Shown: positions 40,466 through 49,857, counted from the first letter of the stretch. The stretch: DNA of 64,000 nt from Alphaproteobacteria bacterium (GCA_020632875.1 JACKET010000001.1:868001-932000); one strand, 5' to 3'. Translations and numbers: made by a program. Notes: generated by a model not told the origin, from the sequence alone.

Positions 40466-42454
40466 TCAGGCCCCGCGAGGCTCGAGGATGGCCGTCAGGA
40501 CCTCGCGCGTGATGGCGTAGAGCGGCGGGATGCCCTCGATGGCCGACATCGACGAGGACAGCGACGCATCGTGCCGCAGCGGCAGGTCGGACACGTAGTA
40601 CAGGAAGCGGAGCTCGACGTCGTCGCGGAGGATGCCGAGCTCGCGGCTCTCGACGAGCTGCCGGGCGTAGAAGCTGCCCTCCATCTCGAGGCCGATGCAG
40701 TCCCAGAGCTTGTCGTAGGTGTGCAACAGCTTGTCGTTCTGGAGGATGGTGCCGAGCACCGTGAGCACGCGTCCGACGAACACCTGCCGCTCGGGGATGC
40801 GCGCCTTCAGCCGCTCGATGTCGAGGTGCACGGGCGGGCAGAGCAGCGCGTCGTCGAGCTGGGTCACGAAGGCCGTCGCGACGAGCAGGTCGCCGCGCTC
40901 GCCCCGCAGGCCGCCGGCCTTCCCGAGGATGTTCACGCTGCGGATCCGGCGCCCGAACAGGTTGACGAGGTTCGCGATGATGGGCTCGGCCTGCTGGCCG
41001 AACGCGTAGTCGATGTTCACGACGAGCCCACTGCGCCCACAGTGCGGCAGCTCGGCGTCGAGCGAGACACGTCCGAGCTTCGCGAGGTCGATGAGCTCGA
41101 CCGCGATGCCGGTGAACGCGGTCTCGCCCAGCGAGATGCACACGTCGCGGTCGCGCTGTGCGCGCTCGAGCGCGGCCTCCGGGTGGCTCTCGAGGTACGG
41201 CCGCAGGAGCGCGATGAGGCAGTCGGCGGGTGTGGTCCACGGCGCATCGACGAGCTCGGGCCGGTGCGCCCGGCCCCACGCGAGCAGCCGGTCGGCGTTC
41301 TCGGCGAGCCAGGGCGACAGGCAGTTCGTCACGCTGTGCGTGTTCGACGAGATGACGTGCACCTCGTAGTCCTCGGGCAGCTCCCAGGGCGCGGTGCCGA
41401 GCAGGCGGCTCGTGGCCGCGGCGATCTGGTGGGTCCAGGTCTCGGCGTGGGCGGAGTTGTAGTTGTTCGTGCGCTTGTAGCTGTGGACCGTGATGTCTTC
41501 GTGGTGCATCGAGATCTCGGTCAGGCGCTGCGCGACCTCGCCGGGCCACAGCCGCTCGAGCTCTTCGCGCTCGCGGGGCGTGAAGACCGCGGCCAGCGTG
41601 GCTTCGGCGGCATCCGTCGACAGGGCGACCAGCACGTTGGCGTTGCGCAGGCGGCGCCGGAGCTTGCGGGCCTCGATGGCGTACGTGCACAGGCAGGTGA
41701 CGAGGTCGAGCAGGTCGGAGAGGCCGTCCCGCAGGAGCACGAGCGACTTGCCCGGGATCATCTCCCAGCTGACGCGCCGCCGGGCCTTCGCCGTGACGTC
41801 GGTGAACATGCGCGCCGCGGCTTCGGCGTAGTGCGGCGGGCAGTCGTCGGTGACGAACCACACGAAGGTGCGCGACACGTTGTCGGGCAGGCGTCGGGTC
41901 GCGTACTGCAGCGCTCCGAAGTCGATGTCGGGCCGGTTGCAGTGGCGGTGCAGGGCCGGGTGCAGGCGCTTGTACGCGGGGATGAGGCGGCCGATGACGA
42001 TGTGACCGCGGCTCGTGCCGAGCTTCACCTCGGCGAGGAAGCTCGTGAAGTCGGTGAACATGCCCTGCTTGTCGCGGAGCACGAACGTCAGCGCGTGGGC
42101 CAGCGACCGCTCGCTGCGCACCAGCGCCACGAAGTCGTCGCCCGAGAGCGTGGCGGTGCGGCAGTCGGTCTGGGCGCGCACCTCGACCGCTCGCGGCTCG
42201 CCGAACAGCGCGGGGCGCTCCCCGAAGTAGTGCCCGGCCTCGATCTGCCCGACCTTGGTGTCTGGGCCGAGGCGGTGGTCGATGATGTCGACCGTCCCCG
42301 ATTCGAGCAGGAACACCCGGTCGTCGGTCAGGTCGCCCTGCTTGACGAGGGCGCGGCCCTCGGGCCAGTCGGTCCACACGAGCTTGCTGGCGACGCGCTC
42401 GCGCGCCTCGCGGCCCAGGTAGCGGAAGGGGAGGATGTCGAGGATGTCCGGCAT
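40466..42454 (-). CDS. Cyclic-nucleotide-binding domain fused to a phosphorylase-like domain
   Basis: A 662-residue protein. Residues ~1-130 are a cyclic-nucleotide-binding domain (VKQGDLTDDRVFLLESGTVD, then HYFGERPALFGEPRAVEVRA, although the usual phosphate-binding Arg is offset). The middle is unrecognised and helical. The C-terminal ~220 residues resemble nucleoside phosphorylases: SVNILGKAGGLRGERGDLL and GLEMEGSFYARQL, the latter close to the GLEMEAA ribose-binding motif. I think this matches a DUF6909-type domain but cannot confirm. It could couple cAMP sensing to nucleoside metabolism. Confidence 0.75.
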   Translation of the reverse strand: MPDILDILPFRYLGREARERVASKLVWTDWPEGRALVKQGDLTDDRVFLLESGTVDIIDHRLGPDTKVGQIEAGHYFGERPALFGEPRAVEVRAQTDCRTATLSGDDFVALVRSERSLAHALTFVLRDKQGMFTDFTSFLAEVKLGTSRGHIVIGRLIPAYKRLHPALHRHCNRPDIDFGALQYATRRLPDNVSRTFVWFVTDDCPPHYAEAAARMFTDVTAKARRRVSWEMIPGKSLVLLRDGLSDLLDLVTCLCTYAIEARKLRRRLRNANVLVALSTDAAEATLAAVFTPREREELERLWPGEVAQRLTEISMHHEDITVHSYKRTNNYNSAHAETWTHQIAAATSRLLGTAPWELPEDYEVHVISSNTHSVTNCLSPWLAENADRLLAWGRAHRPELVDAPWTTPADCLIALLRPYLESHPEAALERAQRDRDVCISLGETAFTGIAVELIDLAKLGRVSLDAELPHCGRSGLVVNIDYAFGQQAEPIIANLVNLFGRRIRSVNILGKAGGLRGERGDLLVATAFVTQLDDALLCPPVHLDIERLKARIPERQVFVGRVLTVLGTILQNDKLLHTYDKLWDCIGLEMEGSFYARQLVESRELGILRDDVELRFLYYVSDLPLRHDASLSSSMSAIEGIPPLYAITREVLTAILEPRGA

Positions 42455-42502
42455 GAACCCGACTCTAGCAGGCTCAGCGCGTGTCGATCCGACCCCTCCG
42501 GA

Positions 42503-43564
42503 TCAGATCAGGCCCCTCCGGCGGAACCACGCCAGCCCTCCGACGAACGTCAGCACCATCGTCCCGATGGCGAAGTAGTAGCCGTACTTCGTGTGCAGCT
42601 CGGGCATGTTGTCGAAGTTCATCCCGTACAATCCGGTGAGGAACGTCAGCGGGATGAACAGCGTGGCGATGACCGTCAGCACCTGCATCGTCTCGTTCAT
42701 CTTGTGCGACAGGCTCGACAGGTGCAGGTCGATCATCCCGAGCACGAGGTCGCGGTGCATGTCGATGGCTTCGACGACCTGGGTGGCGTGGTCCTGCAGG
42801 TCGTTCAGGAAGGGGCGGGTGTGCTCGTCGAGGTGCTCCGACCGGCGCCACGCGTTCAGCGAGTCGCGGATGGGCCAGGCGGCGCGCCGGAGCTCGGTGA
42901 GCTCGCGGCGGAGCACGTAGATCTCGCTGATCTCGACCTCGCGCGGCGTGTCGAGCAGCGTGGCCTCCATCTTCTCGGCGACCTTGCCGAGCGCCTCGAC
43001 GACCACGGCGTAGTCGTCGACGATCGCGTCGAGCAGGGCGTACGCGAGGTAGTCGGGACCGCTCGTGCGGATGCGCTTGATCCCGGCGCGCAGGCGGCGG
43101 CGCACCACGTCCCACGAGTCGCCGTCGCGCTCCTGGAAGGTGACCACGAACGACGGGCCCGACAGGATGCTCGAGTGCTCGAAGTCGAGCACCGGGTGCT
43201 CTTCGGCGTCGAACGACAGCCGCACCATCTGGGCGACGACGAGGAGATTGCGCCCGAACTCCTCGGCCTTCGCGCGGGTGGACGTGTTGAGGATGTCCTC
43301 GACGGCGAGCGGGTGGATCTGGAAGGCGTTGCAGAACGCGGTGATGGCCTCGACGTTGTTCAGGCCGGTGATGTCGATCCAGCTCGTCTGCGTCGACTGC
43401 AGGCAGCGACGGGCCTCGGCCAGGTCGGAGATCTCGCGCTCGACGAGGGTGTGGGCGTCGAACTCGATGACCCGCACGCGCATGCCGGCGTCTTTGAAGT
43501 CGCCCGTGTAGACGGGGGCGCCGGGCTCGAGGCCGGCGGTGTCGCTCGCGCTGTGCTGGGCCAT
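42503..43564 (-). CDS. corA: CorA-family Mg2+/Co2+ transporter
   Basis: A 353-residue protein. The long N-terminal cytoplasmic domain is alpha/beta, followed by a long stalk helix and two C-terminal membrane helices. LYGMNFDNMPEL carries the YGMN selectivity signature after the first helix (VLTVIATLFIPLTFLTG). It forms a pentameric channel for Mg2+ or other divalent cations. ATG at 43564 gives MAQHSASD. It is alone in its transcript or weakly coupled to its neighbours. Confidence 0.94.
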   Translation of the reverse strand: MAQHSASDTAGLEPGAPVYTGDFKDAGMRVRVIEFDAHTLVEREISDLAEARRCLQSTQTSWIDITGLNNVEAITAFCNAFQIHPLAVEDILNTSTRAKAEEFGRNLLVVAQMVRLSFDAEEHPVLDFEHSSILSGPSFVVTFQERDGDSWDVVRRRLRAGIKRIRTSGPDYLAYALLDAIVDDYAVVVEALGKVAEKMEATLLDTPREVEISEIYVLRRELTELRRAAWPIRDSLNAWRRSEHLDEHTRPFLNDLQDHATQVVEAIDMHRDLVLGMIDLHLSSLSHKMNETMQVLTVIATLFIPLTFLTGLYGMNFDNMPELHTKYGYYFAIGTMVLTFVGGLAWFRRRGLI

Positions 43565-43601
43565 GGCGGCACGTAACCGTCGGGCCCCGCGCGGCACGAG
43601 G

Positions 43602-44645
43602 TCAGGTGGGCTGGCGGTAGGTGATCTTCGCCTGGTCGACCACGTGCTCCACGCACATCAGGTAGAAGGCGTCCTGGGTGAATCGCCTTGCCCAGACGGG
43701 CTCTTCGCGGATCGACTGCCTCGCCTCCTCCGCGTCGAGCCCGAACGGCATGGCGACCTCTTCGAGGCGCTTCTCGAGCTCGGCCTCGGTGAGCTGCAGC
43801 CCGTCGCGCTTCGCGATGGCGCCGAGCAGCAGGCCGATGTGCAGCCGCCTGCGCACCTGCTCGCGGATCTCGGCGTCGCGCAGCCACGTCGCGAAGGCGA
43901 GGTTCAGGTCGGCTTCGCCCGAGCCGAGCTCGAGCATCACCAACCCCTCCTTCTCCGCCCATTCCCGGAAGATCTCGGCCTCGATCAGCGGGCCGGGGAT
44001 CTCGACGGGAGAGCGCCCGCGCAGCAGGTCGAGCACCTCGTTCGCGGCCGTCGCTTCGAGCTGGCGGGTGAGGGTCTCGATGTAGTCGTCCCGCAGGGCC
44101 TCCATGAAGGCCTCGATCGAGAGGTCGAGCCCGAGCTGCTCGTAGAACCCGGGCGCTTCGGGGTCGGGCTCGCGGAGCGCCTCGATGGCCCGGATCCGCA
44201 CCCGGTAGTGGCCGGGCACGCCGCGGAGCCAGGGCACCGGGTAGTCGGGCGGGAATGCCATGGAGAGGTCGACGATCTCGAGGGGCGTCGTCCCGACGAG
44301 CCCCTCACCGATGCCCGGAACGACCCACGGCTCGCCGGCGACGAGCCACTGGCGCGCGGCCGCGGTGCGGGTGATCGCGCCTTCGTTCGCGATGAACACC
44401 ATGTCGACCTGGACGAGGTCGCCGCGCCGCGCGAACTCCCCCGGGGCGAGCGTGCGGCTCGGGGCCAGGCCGCGCACGCGCTCGACGTAGATCTCCATCA
44501 GCCTGTCGGCGGTGAGATCGAGCGCGTCGGGGAGCGGCGGGACGGACACGCGCAAGCCGTGCAGCGGAGGGGCCTCCACCTCGGGCAACGGGAGCTGGGG
44601 CGGCGTGGGGTCGGCGAGCCACGCCCTCAGGTCGTCGGCGAGCAT
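43602..44645 (-). CDS. Trigger-factor-like chaperone without the ribosome-binding domain
   Basis: A 347-residue protein. Residues ~60-160 look like the FKBP-type PPIase domain of trigger factor (GDLVQVDMVFI, then PWVVPGIGEGLVGTTPLE). Residues ~180-340 follow the trigger-factor C-terminal chaperone arm (LTRQLEATAANEVLDLLRG, PGPLIEAEIFREWAE, LLLGAIAKRDGLQLTEAELEKRL). The N-terminal domain with the GFRxGKxP ribosome-docking loop is missing. ATG at 44645 lies six bases after the stop of the Pro-rich helical gene, so it is likely a dedicated chaperone for that product. Confidence 0.8.
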   Translation of the reverse strand: MLADDLRAWLADPTPPQLPLPEVEAPPLHGLRVSVPPLPDALDLTADRLMEIYVERVRGLAPSRTLAPGEFARRGDLVQVDMVFIANEGAITRTAAARQWLVAGEPWVVPGIGEGLVGTTPLEIVDLSMAFPPDYPVPWLRGVPGHYRVRIRAIEALREPDPEAPGFYEQLGLDLSIEAFMEALRDDYIETLTRQLEATAANEVLDLLRGRSPVEIPGPLIEAEIFREWAEKEGLVMLELGSGEADLNLAFATWLRDAEIREQVRRRLHIGLLLGAIAKRDGLQLTEAELEKRLEEVAMPFGLDAEEARQSIREEPVWARRFTQDAFYLMCVEHVVDQAKITYRQPT

Positions 44646-44651
44646 CGGGCC

Positions 44652-46034
44652 CTACTTGTTCCACCAGAAGCGTTGGGCGAGGTCGGCGGCGATCGAGCCG
44701 ACCGCGCCGATCTGCGAGACCACCGGGATGTTCGTGGCCGACAGCAGGGAGCCCGCTGCGCGCAGCCCGCTCGTGAGGGCCTTCCCCGTGCTCGCCTTGC
44801 CGTTGCGCCAGTCGTTGAAGTCGCTCGCGGCCGTGTAGGTGTCGGTCGCGGCGATGACGCCGTTCAGGCCGGGGATGAACTTGCCCGCGCCCTTCCCCAC
44901 GCCCTTGACGCCGTTCTTCAGCGCGCGGGCATCTCCGGCGCCGTTGACGATCTTCTCGGCGACCTTCGCGTACTTCGCGGCGCCCTTCGCGGCGCCTGCG
45001 CCCTTCGTCGCCTCCATCGCCGTGCGGTTGGCCTTCAGGACCTTGTTCACGTCGCGGCCCTTGGTACCGGCATCACGGGCCGCCTGCTTGATGGCCATGC
45101 GGTCGCCGCCCTGGATGGCAGCGCCCGCGGCGGCCTGGGCCTGCTTCAGCGGCGTGCCCGCCTGTGCGGCCTTTCCGGCGATGCTCTGCTTCGCGAGCGC
45201 GGCGCCGCCCTTCGCGGCCAGACCCGTCGCCTGGACCAGGGGGCTGGCGAGGTTCGTGCCCGCAGCCACCCGATCGCTGACTCCGGCCGGGCTGCCGTCG
45301 GGCTTCACGCCCTTCACCAGCGTGTCGTAGTTGCCCTTGGCCTGGATCGCGGCGCCCGCCACGCCGAGCGCGGGGTTCTGCGTGGCGGTGCCGATCCCGC
45401 TGACGAGCGCACCGGTGTTGTCGTGGCTCGCGGACGGCTTGCCCGAGAACGCTTCGCGGTACGTCGTGGTGGGTGCGAGCGGGTGCGGACCGCTCGGCGC
45501 TGGCGGCGCGGGAGGGGGCTTGCCGAGGACCGCCGTGGGCGATGGGTTCGTGAGGACCGGCTGGTTCTCGTGCGCCACGATCGTCGGCACCGCGGACGGA
45601 CCGTCTGCGATGGGGGTGAGCCCGCTCTTGTACGTGGGATCGGCCTCCATCTTCGGGATTGCGGGGTCGGGACCGGTGCTCCAGCGGGTGGACGGCAGCG
45701 CCCCGAACGGGCTCGAGGGCCGGATGGTGAGCGGGCGCGGGTTGTTCTCGCCCCACTCGGTCGGCCCGGAGGAGCCGGGGCTCGTGAGCGGGTTCGGCCC
45801 GAGCGTGTCGGGGCCGGGCGTGACCGAGGTGCCGGGCGTCGGAGCCGTGCTGCCACCGGCGAGCGGGTGTGCCGAGTTGCCGGCGGTGGCGGGGATCTGG
45901 CCCGCTCCGGTGGTGAGGGCGGTCTGCCGCTCGGCGTTGGACGGGCCCACATCGGGGGCCTTGGGGGCCGGGGTGGGCGCCTGCTTCGGCGCGGGCGGCT
46001 CGCGATCCCGCGCGGCGGGCTCCAGATCAGACAT
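44652..46034 (-). CDS. Pro-rich and Ala/Gly-rich helical protein, possible secreted or effector-like product
   Basis: A 460-residue protein with no signal peptide. Residues ~1-200 are Pro/Ala/Ser/Gly-rich and disordered. The remainder is Ala/Gly/Lys-rich and predicted helical (AGVSDRVAAGTNLASPLVQ, GKFIPGLNGVIAATDTYTAA, SDFNDWRNGKASTGKALTSG). The last part resembles pre-toxin or structural helices seen in contractile-system effectors and polymorphic toxins, but I recognise no toxin domain. ATG at 46034 has GGAG five bases upstream. It is followed by the trigger-factor-like gene in the same transcript. Confidence 0.7.
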   Translation of the reverse strand: MSDLEPAARDREPPAPKQAPTPAPKAPDVGPSNAERQTALTTGAGQIPATAGNSAHPLAGGSTAPTPGTSVTPGPDTLGPNPLTSPGSSGPTEWGENNPRPLTIRPSSPFGALPSTRWSTGPDPAIPKMEADPTYKSGLTPIADGPSAVPTIVAHENQPVLTNPSPTAVLGKPPPAPPAPSGPHPLAPTTTYREAFSGKPSASHDNTGALVSGIGTATQNPALGVAGAAIQAKGNYDTLVKGVKPDGSPAGVSDRVAAGTNLASPLVQATGLAAKGGAALAKQSIAGKAAQAGTPLKQAQAAAGAAIQGGDRMAIKQAARDAGTKGRDVNKVLKANRTAMEATKGAGAAKGAAKYAKVAEKIVNGAGDARALKNGVKGVGKGAGKFIPGLNGVIAATDTYTAASDFNDWRNGKASTGKALTSGLRAAGSLLSATNIPVVSQIGAVGSIAADLAQRFWWNK

Positions 46035-46228
46035 CAAAGCTCCAAATCAAATCAATCGGGGAAACAGCCCCACTCGGGATCCCAGCAGCACGTGGGAAGC
46101 GGTACGGACGGACTTCGCACGGCGCCCGTGCCGGCGGCCCTTCTCGGAGGTCGCGCGGGGAGGTGCAGCAGGGATGGCGCGCGGCGCGGCGGCGATCGAC
46201 GGGCCCGTAGCGCATCCGCGGGAGACGG

Positions 46229-46633
46229 TCAGCGCACCCGCGTGGCGCCCCACCGGTCGTGGAAGCCCTGGCCCAGCGGGCTGTTGCGGGCGCCGATGGC
46301 GATGGCGATCCACGCGGCCATCGCGAGCAGCGGCCCGACGAACGGCACGGCGCCGACGAGCACGAACGCCTCGCGGGCCGCCGCGCCGCCCCAGCCGGGT
46401 CGACCGCCGTCGACCGACTCGATCGAGAGCCCCAGGGCGCGCTTGCCGAGCGTCGCCCCGAGGAGGACATCGCTCGCGACGAAGTATCCGTAGATCAGGA
46501 GCGCGTGCACGACGAGCCAGACGAGGCCGTAGTCGAGTAGCCAGCCCCAGGCCGCACCGGCGAAGGCGAGCAGCAGCGCGTCGATGAGCCGGGCAGAGCC
46601 GCGGCGCAGCAGGGTGGGGTTCTCTGGGTTCAA
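46229..46633 (-). CDS. RDD-family membrane protein
   Basis: A 134-residue protein with three hydrophobic helices. The N-terminal motif RRGSARLIDALLLAF matches the RDD signature (R-x-x-A-x-x-I-D), and LGATLGKRALGLSIE is the second conserved block (T-x-G-K-x-x-x-G). TTG at 46633 overlaps the stop of the MarR gene and has GAGGA eight bases upstream. RDD proteins are implicated in Na+/H+ exchange, but most are uncharacterised. Confidence 0.85.
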   Translation of the reverse strand: MNPENPTLLRRGSARLIDALLLAFAGAAWGWLLDYGLVWLVVHALLIYGYFVASDVLLGATLGKRALGLSIESVDGGRPGWGGAAAREAFVLVGAVPFVGPLLAMAAWIAIAIGARNSPLGQGFHDRWGATRVR

Positions 46634-47100
46634 GGTGCATCCTCGAGCGCGCGATAGGCGGGGTGCACGCCGGGGACGAGGCCCAGCGAGCCCGCGAGCG
46701 TGCGGAGCAGCCCCTCGAGCGCGGCGCGGTCGCTCGCCGTGAGCGACGCCAGCAGCTCGGCTTCGAGGGCGTGGGTGAGCGATTCGATCCGGCCGAGCAT
46801 GGCGACGCCTGCGGGGGTGGCGAACAGCAGGTTGCTACGGCGATCGGCCGGGTTGGTGCGCCGCTCGACGAGCCCGCCGGACTCGAGGTGGTCGAGGAGG
46901 GGAACGAGGCGGCTGGCGGGCACACCGAAGCGCTGGCCCAGCGCGTTCTGGGTCAGCGGATGGTCGCCGGTCGCGACGATCATCCGCAGCAGACCGGCGT
47001 GCTGGGGCGCCAGGTCGAGGGCCGTCAAGCGCGCGGCGAAGCCGTCGGCCGCGAAGGCACCGAGCTGGGAGAGGAGGAAGGAGGGACCGATGTACGGCAA
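46630..47100 (-). CDS. MarR-family transcriptional regulator
   Basis: A 156-residue winged-helix protein. LTQNALGQRFGVPASRLVPLLDHLESGGLVERRTNP is the recognition helix and wing; DRRSNLLFATPAG is the characteristic D-x-R wing motif. Likely a dimeric repressor that senses small aromatic or oxidative signals. TTG at 47100 is chosen because no later in-frame start fits the family length; the site is weak. The gene is coupled to the RDD gene by TTGA and faces the MopE-like gene across an AT-rich region with an 8-bp inverted repeat (47099-47140). Confidence 0.88.
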   Translation of the reverse strand: MPYIGPSFLLSQLGAFAADGFAARLTALDLAPQHAGLLRMIVATGDHPLTQNALGQRFGVPASRLVPLLDHLESGGLVERRTNPADRRSNLLFATPAGVAMLGRIESLTHALEAELLASLTASDRAALEGLLRTLAGSLGLVPGVHPAYRALEDAP

Positions 47101-47140
47101 TTCGTTCGATGCTCGAATAGTTCCACTCGTGTAACGAATT
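47099..47140. promoter_or_regulatory. Probable MarR operator and divergent promoter region
   Basis: AATTCGTT (47099-47106) and AACGAATT (47133-47140) form a perfect 8-bp inverted repeat, and TTCGATGCTCGAA lies inside. The segment is much more AT-rich than its surroundings. It overlaps the MarR start codon, so the protein probably represses its own gene, and perhaps the divergent MopE-like gene whose start is about 57 bases away. Confidence 0.55.
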
Positions 47141-47196
47141 TCGCGCGCCCGGTCCAGCGCCCATGCCCGTGGCGGGCGCGGCTCGTATCGGCGATG

Positions 47197-49794
47197 ATGC
47201 GCACGAGGGGTCTCCGGATGCTGAGCGCGCTCGTCCTGCTTCCGTCGGCACACGCCTGGCTCGGGAACGACGGTGTGTACGACTGGTCCGCGTCCGGAGC
47301 GGTCGATCCCGACGCACCGACGCACGTGTGGGTCGACGTCCCGAGCTACCCGGGCGCGATCCAGCTCGGGGTGTCGTCGGTCGACGACGACACCGAGAGC
47401 CTCGCGGCCCTGGGCGCGCAGACGTTCCGCTTCTACGGCTTCGAGTACGGGATGGACGCGATCTGGGTGTCCTCGAACGGCCTCCTCGTGTTCGACGCAT
47501 CCGGCTCCTACGTGCAGAGCTACTGCTGCAGCGGGGAGTCCATCCCCACGCCGCAGCTCTGGCAGTCCGCGATCGCCGCCTTCTGGACCGACCTGAACCC
47601 GTTGTCCGGCGGGGAGATCTGGGCCGTCGCGACGCCCTCCGAGACCGTCGTCTCGTGGGTGGGGGTGCAGTTCTACGGTGTCGGCGGCTCGATCTCGGTG
47701 CAGGTGGGGCTCCGTCCCGACGGCAGCTTCCGGATCTCGCTGAACGACCAGCAGGGCACCGGGAACCCGGTGGCGATCGGCCACCAGCGCGACCTCTTCA
47801 CGGGCAACGGCGTCTTTGCGGGGATGACGGCTCCGTTCCCGAAGACCTGGCTGTTCGTCCCCGACGCGGTCGACGACGACGGCGACGGGTACACCGACGT
47901 CGACGACTGCGACGACAGCGATCCCGCCGTGCATCCCGGTGCGGTCGACACGGCCTGCGACGGCGTGCTGGCCGACTGCATCCCCTCCGGCGACGAGGAC
48001 GACGACGACGGAGACGGCTCGTTCGTGTGCGACGGCGACTGCGATGACACGTGGTCGCTGGTGTACCCCGGTGCGCCCGAGCTCTGTGACCAGGTCGACA
48101 ACGACTGCAACGGCATGGTCGACGAGAACCTGCCGCTCACCACGTACTACGTCGATCTCGACTTCGATGGTTGGGGCGACGTGAACGGCGCCACGCTCGA
48201 CGCGTGCGGGCCCTTCTTCGGCTACGGCCCTCCCGGCGACTGCGACGACACCGACTGGTCCATCAGCCCGTGGCAGTCCGAGGACTGCGACCCCAACGTC
48301 GACCGGAACTGCGACGGCGACCCCACGCTCGATGCCTACGACCAGGTCCCGTACCGCCCCGACGCCGACGGCGACGGCTACGGGCCCGACCCCGAGCTGC
48401 TCACGTGCGTCGTGCCTCCCGATGCCGCCACGCAGTCGGGCGTCGACTGCGACGACGCCGAATCCACCGCGTACCCCGGGGCTCCCGAGGGCTGTGACGG
48501 CATCGACAACGACTGCGACGGGCTCGTCGACGACGACGACCCCGACGTGCTCGCGACGACGACCTACCACCCCGACGACGACGGCGACGGCTACGGCAGC
48601 GCCTCCGATCCGGGAGGCGCGTTCTGCACGCCGCCCTCCGGCTGGGTGACCGACGCCACCGACTGCGACGACGCCGAATCCACCGCGTACCCCGGCGCTC
48701 CCGAAGCGTGCGACGGCATCGACAACGACTGCGACGGGCTCGTCGACGACGACGATCCCGACGTGATCGCCCTGCTCTACTACCCCGACGCCGACGGAGA
48801 CGGACGCGGCGACGCCAACGCCACGGGGGTGCTCGCGTGTGTGGCTCCGTCGGGCATGGTCGACGACGCGACGGACTGCGACGACTCCAACGCGACCGTG
48901 TCCCCTGGCCAGATCGAGGCGTGTCCGGACGGCATCGACAACGACTGCGACGGGCTCGTCGACGCGGACGATCCCGACTACACCGACCAGGGCGTCGAGC
49001 TGTGGTTCGACCAGGACGGCGACGGTGTCGGCACGCCGGGTCTCACGCTGGTCGCGTGCTCTGCCGACGTGCTGCCCGGCTACGTCTCGCCCGGCTTCGG
49101 AACCGACTGCAACGACGGCGACCCCACGGTGAGCCCCAACGAGCCCGAGGTCTGTGACAACGTCGACAACGACTGCGACAACCAGGTCGACGAGGGCAGC
49201 ATCTCGAGCCCGTACTACCCGGATGCGGATCTCGACGGGTACGGCGATTCCTCCGTGCTGCCCGTCCTGTCGTGCCTCCCGGTGCCGGGTGCCGTGAACA
49301 ACGGCAACGACTGCGACGACACCGACCCGGCGATCAACCCCGTCGCGACCGAGACCTGCGACGGCGTCGACGAGAACTGCTCCGGCATCGTCGACGACGG
49401 CCTGCCGATGACCACGTGGTACATCGACGCGGACGACGACGGCTACGGCGACGCGGACGACGCGGGGACCACGACCTGCGCGACGCTCACGGGCCACGTG
49501 ACCGAGAACACCGACTGCGACGATGCCGAGCCCGACGTGAACCCCGGCGTCGACGAGATCCCCGACGACGGCATCGACAACGACTGCGACGGTGTCGCGA
49601 CCGACACACCGGTCGTCGACTCCGATCGTGACGGCATCCCCGACCCGATCGACCCGGATCCGCTGTCCGATGGCGACGTCGCTCCGCCGGCCGACCCCGA
49701 TCCGGACTTCGGGTGCGGGGGGTGCGCTTCGGGCGCGCCTGCGTCGGGTCTCTGGGCGCTGGGGCTCGGACTGCTCGCGCTGCGCCGGCGTTAG
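47197..49794 (+). CDS. Large secreted MopE-like protein with metal-binding repeats and a MYXO-CTERM tail
   Basis: An 865-residue extracellular protein. The signal peptide is LRMLSALVLLPSAHA. Residues ~25-220 are a beta-rich domain that resembles a nidogen-like fold (FYGFEYGMDAIWVSSNGLLVF). From ~225 to ~830 come about ten MopE-type repeats, each with a DxDxDGxG-like calcium loop, DCDD, and CDGIDNDCDGLVD; these bind metal and occur in methanotroph MopE and myxobacterial proteins. It ends with CGGC, a hydrophobic helix and RRR, the MYXO-CTERM signature. ATG at 47197 is preferred; 47194 is equally possible. Confidence 0.92.
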   Translation: MRTRGLRMLSALVLLPSAHAWLGNDGVYDWSASGAVDPDAPTHVWVDVPSYPGAIQLGVSSVDDDTESLAALGAQTFRFYGFEYGMDAIWVSSNGLLVFDASGSYVQSYCCSGESIPTPQLWQSAIAAFWTDLNPLSGGEIWAVATPSETVVSWVGVQFYGVGGSISVQVGLRPDGSFRISLNDQQGTGNPVAIGHQRDLFTGNGVFAGMTAPFPKTWLFVPDAVDDDGDGYTDVDDCDDSDPAVHPGAVDTACDGVLADCIPSGDEDDDDGDGSFVCDGDCDDTWSLVYPGAPELCDQVDNDCNGMVDENLPLTTYYVDLDFDGWGDVNGATLDACGPFFGYGPPGDCDDTDWSISPWQSEDCDPNVDRNCDGDPTLDAYDQVPYRPDADGDGYGPDPELLTCVVPPDAATQSGVDCDDAESTAYPGAPEGCDGIDNDCDGLVDDDDPDVLATTTYHPDDDGDGYGSASDPGGAFCTPPSGWVTDATDCDDAESTAYPGAPEACDGIDNDCDGLVDDDDPDVIALLYYPDADGDGRGDANATGVLACVAPSGMVDDATDCDDSNATVSPGQIEACPDGIDNDCDGLVDADDPDYTDQGVELWFDQDGDGVGTPGLTLVACSADVLPGYVSPGFGTDCNDGDPTVSPNEPEVCDNVDNDCDNQVDEGSISSPYYPDADLDGYGDSSVLPVLSCLPVPGAVNNGNDCDDTDPAINPVATETCDGVDENCSGIVDDGLPMTTWYIDADDDGYGDADDAGTTTCATLTGHVTENTDCDDAEPDVNPGVDEIPDDGIDNDCDGVATDTPVVDSDRDGIPDPIDPDPLSDGDVAPPADPDPDFGCGGCASGAPASGLWALGLGLLALRRR

Positions 49795-49857
49795 CGCTCC
49801 GACTTCAGCGCCGTCCAGAGCCGCCCGTGGATGTTGGCGCCATCGCGTGGAGCAGCC

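Noticed and set aside
42486..42504. GATCCG/CGGATC hairpin as a corA terminator
   Set aside because: Only six base pairs, overlaps the corA stop codon and has no T-run.
46630..49497. A 955-codon minus-strand open frame with VVAVGV-like repeats
   Set aside because: Beyond 47100 it is the mirror of the MopE-like repeats on the plus strand. The repetitive Val/Asp pattern arises from the Asp-rich codons of the true gene.
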